A stretch of DNA of 5,524 nt from Defluviitaleaceae bacterium (GTDB taxonomy: Bacteria > Bacillota_A > Clostridia > Lachnospirales > WQUN01), in NCBI GenBank assembly GCA_009779525.1, contig WREB01000098.1, positions 1-5,524 of the forward strand. Direction: 5' to 3'. The position numbers and the translations under genes were made by a program. Below, in pieces: positions 1 through 5,524 of this stretch (position 1 is its first letter; the number at the start of each line of letters is the position of its first letter). The notes under the pieces were generated by a model. That model ran no database searches. It saw only the letters and a list, made by a program, of their open reading frames with translations, and had not been told where the DNA came from.

Positions 1-2093
1 ACGAAGGCGCCCTTTCCCGGCACCGTAAGGCGCAGGGTCCCGTCGCGCACGACGTAAGGCCTGTCGTCGCAGATAAAGCGCCCGTCGAACGCGGCGGCGG
101 CGCGGATTATTTTGCCTGAAGTACAACCGGCCTTCCAAACCGGAAGCATCACGTCCTTGGCCGTAAGCCCGTTGTTGATCGCGACGATCACCTTGCTTTG
201 TTCGTCCCACCTGCCGTACGAGATGAAGCCGTAGTCGTTGTGCAGGTATTCGAGCGAGCCCGTCCTAAGCGCGCCGCATTCGTTTCTGAGCTTAGCGAGC
301 GTCCTGTGCGCCTCAAGCAGCAGTTCGTCCTCGCCGCCCCACGGGAAAGTCCTGCGGTTGTCCGGGTCCGTCCAGCCGGCAAGCCCGGCCTCGTCCCCGT
401 AATACATCGTCGGCGCGCCCGGCCAGGTCATTTGGAAGAAGACCGCCTCGAGCATGATGTTTTTGTCCACGCCCTTTTCGGCGGCCCGCGGCCCGTGCGT
501 CCCGAGCCTTCCGACGTGCCGGTTCGTCCTTGTCAGAAACCTCGAGTGGTCGTGGTTGGAAAGCTCGTTCATCGCCGTCTGCAGCGCGTGCACGTTCATC
601 TTCGCCATATGGTAGCGCATCGCGTTCTCAAACGCCTGCGCGTCGCAGTAAAGGTCGGGCCTGCTCGAGTCGCTGTGCTTGCTCATCCCTGTGAGAAACC
701 AGGTGAGCGGCATCATGAAGGCGTCGTAGTTCATCACGGTGTCCCATTCGCCCCCGTCGAGCCATTCGGTGGCGTCGCCGTAATGCTCGGCTATGACTAT
801 CGCCTCCGGGTTCGCCGATTTTACCGCCAGCCGGAAATCCTTCCAAAACTTGTGGTTGAACGAAGGGCTCTGCCCCAGGTCGGCCGCCACGTCAAGCCGC
901 CAGCCGTCCGCGCTGTAGGGCGGCGAGACCCATTTTTTTGCGATGCCAAGTATGTATTCGTAAAGCTCCGGCGAATCCTCGAAGTTAAGCTTGGGATGGT
1001 TTTCGTTGCCCCACCAGCCCTCGTAGTCGTTGTTGTCGGGCCACGAGCGCTTGTTCCATACGAAGTAGTCTACGTACGGGCTCTTTTCGTCGCGGTAGGC
1101 GCCCGGGACGCCGGCCGTCTCGTAAAACCCGGCCTTGTCGAGCCATTTGTTGAAGCAGCCGCAGTGGTTGAACACGCCGTCGAGTATCACGCGCATACCG
1201 TATTCGTGCGCGAGCGCTATCATGTCCGCGAGCACCGCGTCGCTCGCGTCAAGGTTCCTTATGTCCGTGGTCCGGCAGATGTACTTGGTGGCGTTTTTAT
1301 TGTGGGGCTTCTCGAACGTCAGCGCCTCGCCCTCGTCGACTACGATCGCGCCGTAGTGCGGGTCGACGTGGCCGTAATCCTGTATGTCGTACTTGTGGTT
1401 GCTTGGCGAGACGAACACGGGGTTAAGGTAAAGCGCCTCGACGCCTAGCGATTTTAGGTAGGGCATCTTGTCCATCACGCCCTTGAGGTCGCCCCCGCAA
1501 AAATGCCTGATGTCGTCGTCGTTGGCCGCGACGTCCTTGTCCCACTGGTACGCCCGCGCGGGCTTGCCCAGGTACATGTACTCGTAGTTGACGACGTCGT
1601 TCGACGGGTCGCCGTTATTGAAGCGGTCGACGAAAATCTGGTACATCACCGCGCCGCGCGCCCAGTCGGGCGCCGTGATCCCCGGGACGATCTTGAAGTT
1701 GTAGTCCGGGTGCGGCTTGTCGCCGAGCCCCTTTTTGTTGTAGTAATATATCTTTCCGTTTTTATGTATGGAAAAATAATAAAGCAGGGGTTCTTCGTCC
1801 GCTGCAATCGTCGCCGAGTGGTATTCGAAAATCCCGTCGGGCTTGTGGGATGGCGCCATCGGGTACTTTTTGTCGCCGCGGCTTCCGCACACGTGGACGA
1901 AAGAGACCCCGGCGTCTCCCGCCGCCGCGCGCAGCCTGACCGTGACGGTCCCGCCGGGCGCGGGCGAGATCGGGTAAACGAAATTCTTCGTCTCGTCGCT
2001 GAACACCGCCTCCATGTTGAAGCAGCGCCTGTTGAAGCGCGCGTAAAGGCTGCGCTTTTCGGAAGCGCCGAGGTAATTGAAGGGTATGTTCAT
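1..2093 (-). CDS. GH13 alpha-glycosidase (neopullulanase / cyclomaltodextrinase type), 3' end cut off
   Basis: Cytoplasmic alpha-amylase-superfamily enzyme, expected to hydrolyse alpha-1,4 (perhaps also alpha-1,6) bonds in maltodextrins, pullulan or cyclodextrins. The frame is open for 697 codons to the window edge. Residues 1 to about 140 form a beta-rich CBM34-like N-terminal domain. The catalytic barrel starts near VMYQIFVDRF (149). All four GH13 motifs are present: DGVFNH (D305-H310), GWRLDVA with nucleophile D401, VIAEHYGD with acid/base E436, and LSNHDHSRFL with H514 and transition-state stabiliser D515. GGDLKG and SPSNHKYD match neopullulanases. An insert of about 30 residues (about 250-279) lies before the DGVFNH strand. 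A C-terminal beta domain ends in LTVPGKGAFV, so probably only a few residues are missing. There is no signal peptide. The ATG at 2093 is the first in frame, with an in-frame TAA eight codons upstream and a GGCGG ribosome site (2100-2104) six bases away. The family is firm; exact substrate preference is not. Confidence 0.95.
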   Translation of the reverse strand, partial: MNIPFNYLGASEKRSLYARFNRRCFNMEAVFSDETKNFVYPISPAPGGTVTVRLRAAAGDAGVSFVHVCGSRGDKKYPMAPSHKPDGIFEYHSATIAADEEPLLYYFSIHKNGKIYYYNKKGLGDKPHPDYNFKIVPGITAPDWARGAVMYQIFVDRFNNGDPSNDVVNYEYMYLGKPARAYQWDKDVAANDDDIRHFCGGDLKGVMDKMPYLKSLGVEALYLNPVFVSPSNHKYDIQDYGHVDPHYGAIVVDEGEALTFEKPHNKNATKYICRTTDIRNLDASDAVLADMIALAHEYGMRVILDGVFNHCGCFNKWLDKAGFYETAGVPGAYRDEKSPYVDYFVWNKRSWPDNNDYEGWWGNENHPKLNFEDSPELYEYILGIAKKWVSPPYSADGWRLDVAADLGQSPSFNHKFWKDFRLAVKSANPEAIVIAEHYGDATEWLDGGEWDTVMNYDAFMMPLTWFLTGMSKHSDSSRPDLYCDAQAFENAMRYHMAKMNVHALQTAMNELSNHDHSRFLTRTNRHVGRLGTHGPRAAEKGVDKNIMLEAVFFQMTWPGAPTMYYGDEAGLAGWTDPDNRRTFPWGGEDELLLEAHRTLAKLRNECGALRTGSLEYLHNDYGFISYGRWDEQSKVIVAINNGLTAKDVMLPVWKAGCTSGKIIRAAAAFDGRFICDDRPYVVRDGTLRLTVPGKGAF

Positions 2094-2121
2094 GCCCGAC
2101 CGCCAAAAAATCGTTTAAAAA

Positions 2122-2130
2122 ATAATACCA
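2122..2130 (-). promoter_or_regulatory. Extended -10 promoter element for the GH13 gene
   Basis: Read on the minus strand the bases are TGGTATTAT, which fits TGn followed by a 5/6 match to TATAAT. A start of transcription about 7 bases on would give a 5' leader of roughly 20 nt that includes the GGCGG ribosome site. The hexamer 17 bases upstream (TTCCAT) is a poor -35, which is tolerated in extended -10 promoters. Inference from consensus only. Confidence 0.4.
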
Positions 2131-2256
2131 AAGATAAAAGCCCCATGGAACCGAACGTATGTTTGCACAAAAGTCCGGCTTGAGCGTTAATTTGCCGATG
2201 GAATTATTACGAAAAAAAATATATAGTGGTTTGGCGAATCGATCCCGTTCGGGCGC

Positions 2257-2272
2257 TCGCAAACGCTAACAA
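2257..2272 (+). promoter_or_regulatory. Candidate cre / LacI-family operator
   Basis: TCGCAAACGCTAACAA matches the published Bacillus cre consensus WTGNAARCGNWWWCAW at 15 of 16 positions; only the second base (C for T) differs. The core CGCAAACG is also a common half-site of LacI-family maltose regulators. It lies just upstream of the WG-repeat gene's ribosome site and about 165 bp upstream of the GH13 start. It would therefore sit in the leader of the rightward transcript (a roadblock position) and upstream of the leftward promoter. No regulator gene is visible in the window, so the binding protein is inferred. Confidence 0.4.
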
Positions 2273-2278
2273 AAAACC

Positions 2279-2283
2279 GGAGG
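2279..2283 (+). promoter_or_regulatory. Shine-Dalgarno of the WG-repeat gene
   Basis: GGAGG is a perfect core Shine-Dalgarno, four bases before the ATG at 2288. The spacing is short but workable. It fixes the start of the signal-peptide-bearing protein. Confidence 0.75.
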
Positions 2284-2287
2284 CCGC

Positions 2288-3472
2288 ATGAAAAAATTTT
2301 CCGCCGCATTTACCGCGCTCATCCTTTGTTTCGCCCTGGCGCCGCCGACCCTTGCCGCGAAGAAGGATGCGGTCGCGCCCGAAATCGTCTACGAAGGCGA
2401 AGGCTACCAAATAACCAGGACGCCCGTGGACTTGGGGGGCGGCGAAGATTTCGTGCCGGTGTTTAGCGAATTTTCCGAAGGGCTCGCCGCGGTCGGCGAA
2501 AACGTGATCGTAAACGGGCGGATGCAAGTCGCGAACGCGGGTTACATAGACTCTACCGGAAGGCTCGTCATCGAAAGGCAGTTCGATTCGGCGGGGAATT
2601 TCAGCGAAGGGCTCGCCGCCGTGATGAAGGACGGCCTCTGCGGCATGATCGACCGCGCCGGGAACCTCGTCGTCCCGTACGAATACGAATATCTCTGCGA
2701 TTCGAACGAAGGACTCATCGCCGCGATGAAAGGCGGCAAGTTCGGCTTCATCAACCGCGACAACGAAGTCGTGATTCCGTTTAAATGGGACGCCGTCGCG
2801 AACGACGGTTTTATGGAAGGCTTCGCGTCCGTCGCGAACGCTACGGGCTACGACGCGAACGGTCACAAGACGTATAAATGCGGGGTCATAGACAAATCGG
2901 GCGAGTACGTCGTCCCCCTCGAATACGGCGACTTGCACGTCTACAGCGAGTCGTTGATTCCGGTCGAAAAAAAGGGTAAGTGGGGTTTCCTCGATAAAAG
3001 GGGAAAGACCAAGATCGCCTTTAAGTTCGAGGACGCGGGCATTTTTTCCGAAGGGCTCGCCGCGGTCAAGATGGGCGGCAAGTGGGGGTTCGTCAATAGA
3101 AACGGGAAGATCGTCGTCCCGTTTGTCTACGACAGCGTGGGTTCGTTTTCAAACGGGCTTGCCTGGGCGGTGAACGACTTGTTCTTCGGCTACATAGACG
3201 CGTCGGGCGAGGCGCAAATGGGCGGCGACATGGACGCGTACGCCATCTCAGGCTTCAGGGAGGGCTTCGCCTGGTGCTTGAACTACGACGGCGAAACCTC
3301 GTTCATAATCGACACGGAGGGCAAAGTGGTCCTCGGAAGGCACGAAACCGAGGAATATCAGTTTTCGCAGTTTAACGGGGGCCTTTCGGTCGCGGCGGTG
3401 TACAGGCCGGCGGAAGGCCAAAACGGTTATACGACGGATTTCTACGTTTACGAAATAGTTTACGCGCCTTAA
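2288..3472 (+). CDS. Secreted WG-repeat protein, function unknown
   Basis: A 394-residue exported protein made almost entirely of WG (beta-repeat) units. Residues 1-24 are a Sec signal peptide: MKK, a hydrophobic core to about A18, then a PPTLAA cleavage region. The cysteine at 14 is not in a good lipobox, so a lipoprotein is unlikely. About eight repeats follow, with the pattern FSEGLAAV ... GKWGFID..G..VVP..YD; clear starts are F62, F105, N140, F175, Y219, F253, F287 and F323. The best units are 5 and 6 (KWGF at 231 and 265). Repeat 1 is less regular, and the tail after about 350 (FNGGLSVAAVY) is a degenerate unit. WG proteins are common in Firmicutes and Bacteroidetes, often with no known activity; a binding or scaffolding role at the cell surface is only a guess. 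It has its own ribosome site and is divergent from the GH13 gene. It ends in three tandem in-frame TAA codons, the first overlapping the opposing gene's stop. Confidence 0.9.
   Translation: MKKFSAAFTALILCFALAPPTLAAKKDAVAPEIVYEGEGYQITRTPVDLGGGEDFVPVFSEFSEGLAAVGENVIVNGRMQVANAGYIDSTGRLVIERQFDSAGNFSEGLAAVMKDGLCGMIDRAGNLVVPYEYEYLCDSNEGLIAAMKGGKFGFINRDNEVVIPFKWDAVANDGFMEGFASVANATGYDANGHKTYKCGVIDKSGEYVVPLEYGDLHVYSESLIPVEKKGKWGFLDKRGKTKIAFKFEDAGIFSEGLAAVKMGGKWGFVNRNGKIVVPFVYDSVGSFSNGLAWAVNDLFFGYIDASGEAQMGGDMDAYAISGFREGFAWCLNYDGETSFIIDTEGKVVLGRHETEEYQFSQFNGGLSVAAVYRPAEGQNGYTTDFYVYEIVYAP
2471..3337 (+). repeat. Tandem WG-repeat coding units
   Basis: The in-gene repeats are roughly 30-50 codons each. 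Most have diverged at DNA level, but the block encoding FSEGLAAV is preserved: 24 bases at 2471-2494 and 3044-3067 are identical, and 2600-2623 is a close third copy. Units 5 and 6 also share the GK-WGF block near 2972-2990 and 3071-3089. This suggests internal duplication or gene conversion in the array. Confidence 0.8.
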
Positions 3473-4761
3473 TAATAAATTTCCGCGAGTCTCGCGGCGT
3501 ATTCGGGAAGCAGCCCGAGTACGTTCGCCGTCCAAAGCATCGTGCGCCTCGGCCTGATCCGAAACGCGTGAAGGATCGCGCCGTTAAAATCTTCTTTAGA
3601 AATTCCAAGCTCCCCCGGGGCGGCCGGGCAGCCGTTTCGCCTGAGCCCATCCTCGACTTCCTCGAGGTTTGGAAGGCGGCGCCTGATTATTTCTTTTATT
3701 TGGGAGCGCCTTTCGACAATCAACGCCGCGTCTTGCGATAGCGATTCGGCGTCTTCGCGTTCCCAAAGCGCCGCGACGCCGTCAGACGCCTTTTTATAAA
3801 TCTTCCGCATATCGCCAAGCCAAGCGTCTTTATCAAAAGCCCCCGCGTCGCTAACCGCGCGGGCTTCGTCTGACGCGTCCTCCGCAAGCCACGCGGCAAG
3901 CCTTATCATTATCAGCGCCGCGACGCCCACGTATTCGCCGTGAAGGATTTTTTGCCCGCAAGAAACCGCGTCATTTCCGGAGTGCGCCGCCATCTCAAAA
4001 TAATGCGCGAGGTGGTGCTCGCTTCCCGACGCCGGCTTCGAATTGCCCGCCATCTGCATCACGACGCCCGAATTAAAAAGCGCGCCGAGTATTTCGTCGG
4101 GGCGCGGCTTGTTTTTGCAACCCTTCATCGCGCTTTGCATTTCCCGTTCCAAATACCTGCAGTAGCCCGAACCCTCTATAAAACCCTCGAGTTCGAAATC
4201 GATAAGGCTCGTGTTTTTGCCCGCCATGTCGCCGTAGCCGGCCGACGACAATCTTGCCGGGGCTCGGTTGACTACGTCCGGGTCGCCCGCCGCGCAAAGC
4301 GGCGCCCGCGCCGGATACGTGCGCTTCAAGCCGTCCACCGTAAGGGGCGCGACTGACGAAGCGTAGCCGTCCATCGAAGCGGCCGTCGCGTAAACGCAGT
4401 ACGGCAGCCCGAGCCTGTGCGAGACGTAGCGCGTTATGTCGTTTACTGTGCCGGATCCGACGGCGACAAGCGCGCCGCAGTCGCCCTCCGCTGCGATAAA
4501 AAGGCTGCCGACGGCGCGTTCGTCGGGCGCCAGAGGGTTTTCTTCGAATACGAATATTTTATTGATTATTCCGCGCGAGGCGTCCCTGACCGCTTCGGCC
4601 GCGAAAAGCGTGTTCGCGTCGCAGACCGCGAGCGCGTCATTTAAGCCGGAACCCTCGAGGATGGCGCAAAACCTTTCCGTCGCGCCTTCGCCCGCGATCA
4701 GCCGCGTGGCGTTTTTATTATGAAAATTCCCGCACCCGCACGGGCATAAGAACTTTTCCAT
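3469..4761 (-). CDS. egsA: sn-glycerol-1-phosphate dehydrogenase (EgsA/AraM family)
   Basis: Reduces dihydroxyacetone phosphate with NAD(P)H to sn-glycerol-1-phosphate, the glycerol stereoisomer of archaeal lipids and of the heptaprenylglyceryl phosphate made in some Firmicutes. It is a cytoplasmic, metal-dependent member of the iron-alcohol-dehydrogenase-like fold. Visible hallmarks are the nucleotide-binding VGSGTVND (101-108), substrate-site TAASMDGYASS (126-136), and probable metal ligands D178 (GYGDMAGK), H249 (SGSEHH) and H274 (LHGEYVG). The N-terminus CPCGCGNFH (6-14) fits the C-x-CG...H start common in bacterial members. At 430 residues it is somewhat longer than B. subtilis AraM (about 394); the extra length seems to lie in the helical region around 295-380. 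ATG follows directly on the stop of the upstream gene (TAAATG) with no Shine-Dalgarno visible, so translational coupling is likely. Its stop overlaps that of the convergent WG gene. The family call is strong; the cofactor and the metal cannot be read from sequence. Confidence 0.93.
   Translation of the reverse strand: MEKFLCPCGCGNFHNKNATRLIAGEGATERFCAILEGSGLNDALAVCDANTLFAAEAVRDASRGIINKIFVFEENPLAPDERAVGSLFIAAEGDCGALVAVGSGTVNDITRYVSHRLGLPYCVYATAASMDGYASSVAPLTVDGLKRTYPARAPLCAAGDPDVVNRAPARLSSAGYGDMAGKNTSLIDFELEGFIEGSGYCRYLEREMQSAMKGCKNKPRPDEILGALFNSGVVMQMAGNSKPASGSEHHLAHYFEMAAHSGNDAVSCGQKILHGEYVGVAALIMIRLAAWLAEDASDEARAVSDAGAFDKDAWLGDMRKIYKKASDGVAALWEREDAESLSQDAALIVERRSQIKEIIRRRLPNLEEVEDGLRRNGCPAAPGELGISKEDFNGAILHAFRIRPRRTMLWTANVLGLLPEYAARLAEIYY
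3483..3497 (-). terminator. Palindrome at the 3' ends, possible terminator
   Basis: CCGCGAG-T-CTCGCGG is a perfect 7-bp inverted repeat around a single base (realistically a 6-bp stem with a 3-nt loop). On the minus strand it covers the last codons of the dehydrogenase (encoding AARLAE) and is followed by the A/T tract AAATTTATTATTAA. This resembles an intrinsic terminator with a poor U-tract. On the plus strand it begins 11 bases after the first stop of the WG gene and has no T-run after it. It could also be chance within coding DNA. Confidence 0.3.
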
Positions 4762-5524
4762 TTAGGCCGCGCCGGCCTGTTCGCTTCTTTTTTGCTTCTT
4801 CTTTCCGTAAAAATAAATGAACAGCCGTTCCAGCACGATTACGCCGGCAAGCGCGAAAAACGCGGCGGCGCCACCGGTGACTAAACCCGCGAGGGTCCTG
4901 TGCGCCGAAACGTAGACCGAGGTGAAGACGTGGCAGAAGCTGTTGACGACCGAGGTGCTTCCAATCATGACGCCGACTCCGAGCGGGAGCAAAATGATGT
5001 TCTTTTTATAGCGGTGGTAGAGGTAGACCATCAGCACCAGGCACGGATAACCCATCACGATTTCCTTGAACCTCGGCCTCGCCAAAAAGTACAGCTCGAG
5101 GTATTCGCGGAGCCTCACCTCAAACATGCTGACCCCGATCGCGGGGTTGTTGCCGCTTCTGACCATGTAGACGTAGACGAGCGCGAGCCCCGCGAAAGCG
5201 ATCGTCAGAAACAAATAGTTCGGGTGCTTCATCATGAGCTTGTATATCGACCCGATAAGGTCGTCCTCCTCGTTGAAGACGAACAGGTAGTTTAACGCGA
5301 ATATCAGAAGCGGCGCGAATAGCGAAACCTTGACGCCGAGGTAGACGTCGATGTTCATGATGTAGCGGATGTCCGCGAGCGACGATACGACGGTGTAGGC
5401 GCCTAAAGCGTTGACCGAAAGCATGATTATTAGCGAAACGAAAAGCTTGAGCGCGAACGGGCGCGCCCTGTTCGACTTTAAATACAACAGCATCAACAGC
5501 GACGAAAGCGACGGGTATAGGATC
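4762..5524 (-). CDS. Polytopic membrane protein, DUF5693-like C-terminal part (5' end off window)
   Basis: The frame is open through the right edge (it reads ILYPSLSSLL before the first TTG/ATG at 5496), so the start lies outside and 253 residues are seen. An apparent start near 5496 would cut into a membrane helix and is not credible. About six or seven hydrophobic segments occur: the edge segment, then FALKLFVSLIIMLSV, LFAPLLIFALNYLFVF, YLFLTIAFAGLALVYVYM, MGYPCLVLMVYLY, IILLPLGVGVMIGST and LVTGGAAAFFALAGVIVL. A basic tail (YGKKKQKRSEQ) is probably cytoplasmic. The loop motifs ARPRFKEIVMGYP and SVVNSFCHVFTS followed by RTLAGLVTGG recall DUF5693 proteins of Clostridia, which I remember as often lying near the polysaccharide pyruvyl transferase gene csaB. 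Their function is unknown to me. The stop abuts the dehydrogenase ATG, so the two are one operon. The membrane-protein call is firm; the family call is moderate, from memory of the motifs. Confidence 0.75.
   Translation of the reverse strand, partial: ILYPSLSSLLMLLYLKSNRARPFALKLFVSLIIMLSVNALGAYTVVSSLADIRYIMNIDVYLGVKVSLFAPLLIFALNYLFVFNEEDDLIGSIYKLMMKHPNYLFLTIAFAGLALVYVYMVRSGNNPAIGVSMFEVRLREYLELYFLARPRFKEIVMGYPCLVLMVYLYHRYKKNIILLPLGVGVMIGSTSVVNSFCHVFTSVYVSAHRTLAGLVTGGAAAFFALAGVIVLERLFIYFYGKKKQKRSEQAGAA
4764..4778 (-). repeat. GC-rich inverted repeat at the operon junction
   Basis: On the minus strand AGGCCG-GCG-CGGCCT is a perfect 6-bp stem with a 3-nt loop. It ends inside the stop codon of the membrane-protein gene, two bases before the dehydrogenase ATG. 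It occupies the place where a Shine-Dalgarno would be expected. That fits coupled re-initiation by ribosomes finishing the upstream gene and opening the stem, though the repeat may simply reflect GC-rich codons for QAGAA. Confidence 0.45.

Larger units (their letters stand above)
2094..2287. promoter_or_regulatory. Divergent intergenic regulatory region between GH13 and WG-repeat genes
   Basis: This 194-bp stretch separates two divergently oriented start codons and contains no credible gene. It is clearly more AT-rich than the flanking genes, with A runs at 2105-2110, 2117-2122, 2212-2219 and 2271-2276. It must hold the promoters of both genes. Sites picked out separately are an extended -10 for the leftward gene, a cre-like operator and the ribosome site of the rightward gene. 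For rightward transcription the best -10 is TATAGT (2222-2227), but no good -35 sits 16-18 bases upstream. TTGAGC (2180-2185) with TATTAC (2205-2210) is an alternative with 19-bp spacing. I cannot choose between them. Confidence 0.6.

Noticed and set aside
6..14. The dehydrogenase N-terminal CPCGCGNFH as a zinc ribbon or iron-sulphur site
   Set aside because: Similar C-x-CG...H starts occur in bacterial members of this family as I recall, and no second cysteine pair follows, so a separate metal domain is not supported. Coordinates given are residues; the DNA lies near 4720-4746.
198..1448. A 416-codon open frame on the plus strand opposite the GH13 gene
   Set aside because: It is antisense to a gene with all catalytic motifs intact. 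Its product is rich in V, R and H with no recognisable domain, as expected of a shadow frame in GC-rich DNA.
2242..2253. Short CCCGTTCGGG hairpin upstream of the WG gene as a terminator or riboswitch
   Set aside because: Only a 4-bp stem with a 2-base loop and no T-run; too small to support any RNA element.
1762..2262. A 166-codon minus-strand open frame spanning the intergenic region and the GH13 N-terminus
   Set aside because: It overlaps the GH13 start in another frame, has a low-complexity R/G-rich product, and would translate the promoter region. The GH13 frame has far better support.
2207..2938. A 243-codon minus-strand open frame opposite the WG-repeat gene
   Set aside because: The plus strand encodes a signal peptide and regular WG repeats with a good ribosome site; the minus product is a V/D/H-rich mirror of those repeats.
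3940..4356. A 138-codon plus-strand open frame opposite the dehydrogenase
   Set aside because: It is antisense to the conserved metal- and substrate-binding motifs and its product is arginine-rich with no family features.
5491..5496. TTG or ATG as the start of the membrane protein
   Set aside because: The frame stays open to the window edge and the residues before it continue a hydrophobic segment; homologues are much longer, so the gene begins outside the window.

Overview
The window looks like bacterial chromosome from a GC-rich member of the Firmicutes, probably a Clostridia-type gut or anaerobic lineage. I infer this from gene content alone: a clostridial-style cytoplasmic GH13 alpha-glycosidase with a long insert, a secreted WG-repeat protein, a bacterial sn-glycerol-1-phosphate dehydrogenase with a CxCxC...H N-terminus, and the C-terminal half of a DUF5693-type membrane protein. 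Third codon positions are mostly G or C and the intergenic DNA is AT-rich. I see no rRNA, tRNA, CRISPR array, insertion sequence or phage gene.

Layout. Positions 1-2093 (minus) hold an almost complete GH13 enzyme whose last few residues lie off the left edge. Positions 2094-2287 are a 194-bp AT-rich divergent intergenic region. It has an extended -10 element for the GH13 gene, a weak promoter candidate for the rightward gene, and a 15/16 match to the catabolite-responsive element (cre) consensus of CcpA. Positions 2288-3472 (plus) encode an exported protein built of about eight WG repeats. It runs head-on into the minus-strand glycerol-1-phosphate dehydrogenase gene (3469-4761), and the two stop codons share the four bases TTAA. 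Directly upstream on the minus strand, with no base between stop and start (TAAATG), is the 3' part of a polytopic membrane protein gene (4762 to beyond 5524).

How the genes may work together. The membrane protein and the dehydrogenase are almost certainly one translationally coupled operon, which points to an envelope or lipid role. The GH13 enzyme would degrade imported maltodextrins or cyclodextrins in the cytoplasm and may be under carbon control. The WG-repeat protein has no assignable activity, and nothing in the sequence ties it to either neighbour except shared regulatory DNA on one side and overlapping 3' ends on the other.

I found no convincing new multi-gene system. The points most worth a second look are the cre-like operator, the bacterial G1P dehydrogenase coupled to a DUF5693-type gene, the hairpin at their junction, and the overlapping convergent stops with an adjacent palindrome.
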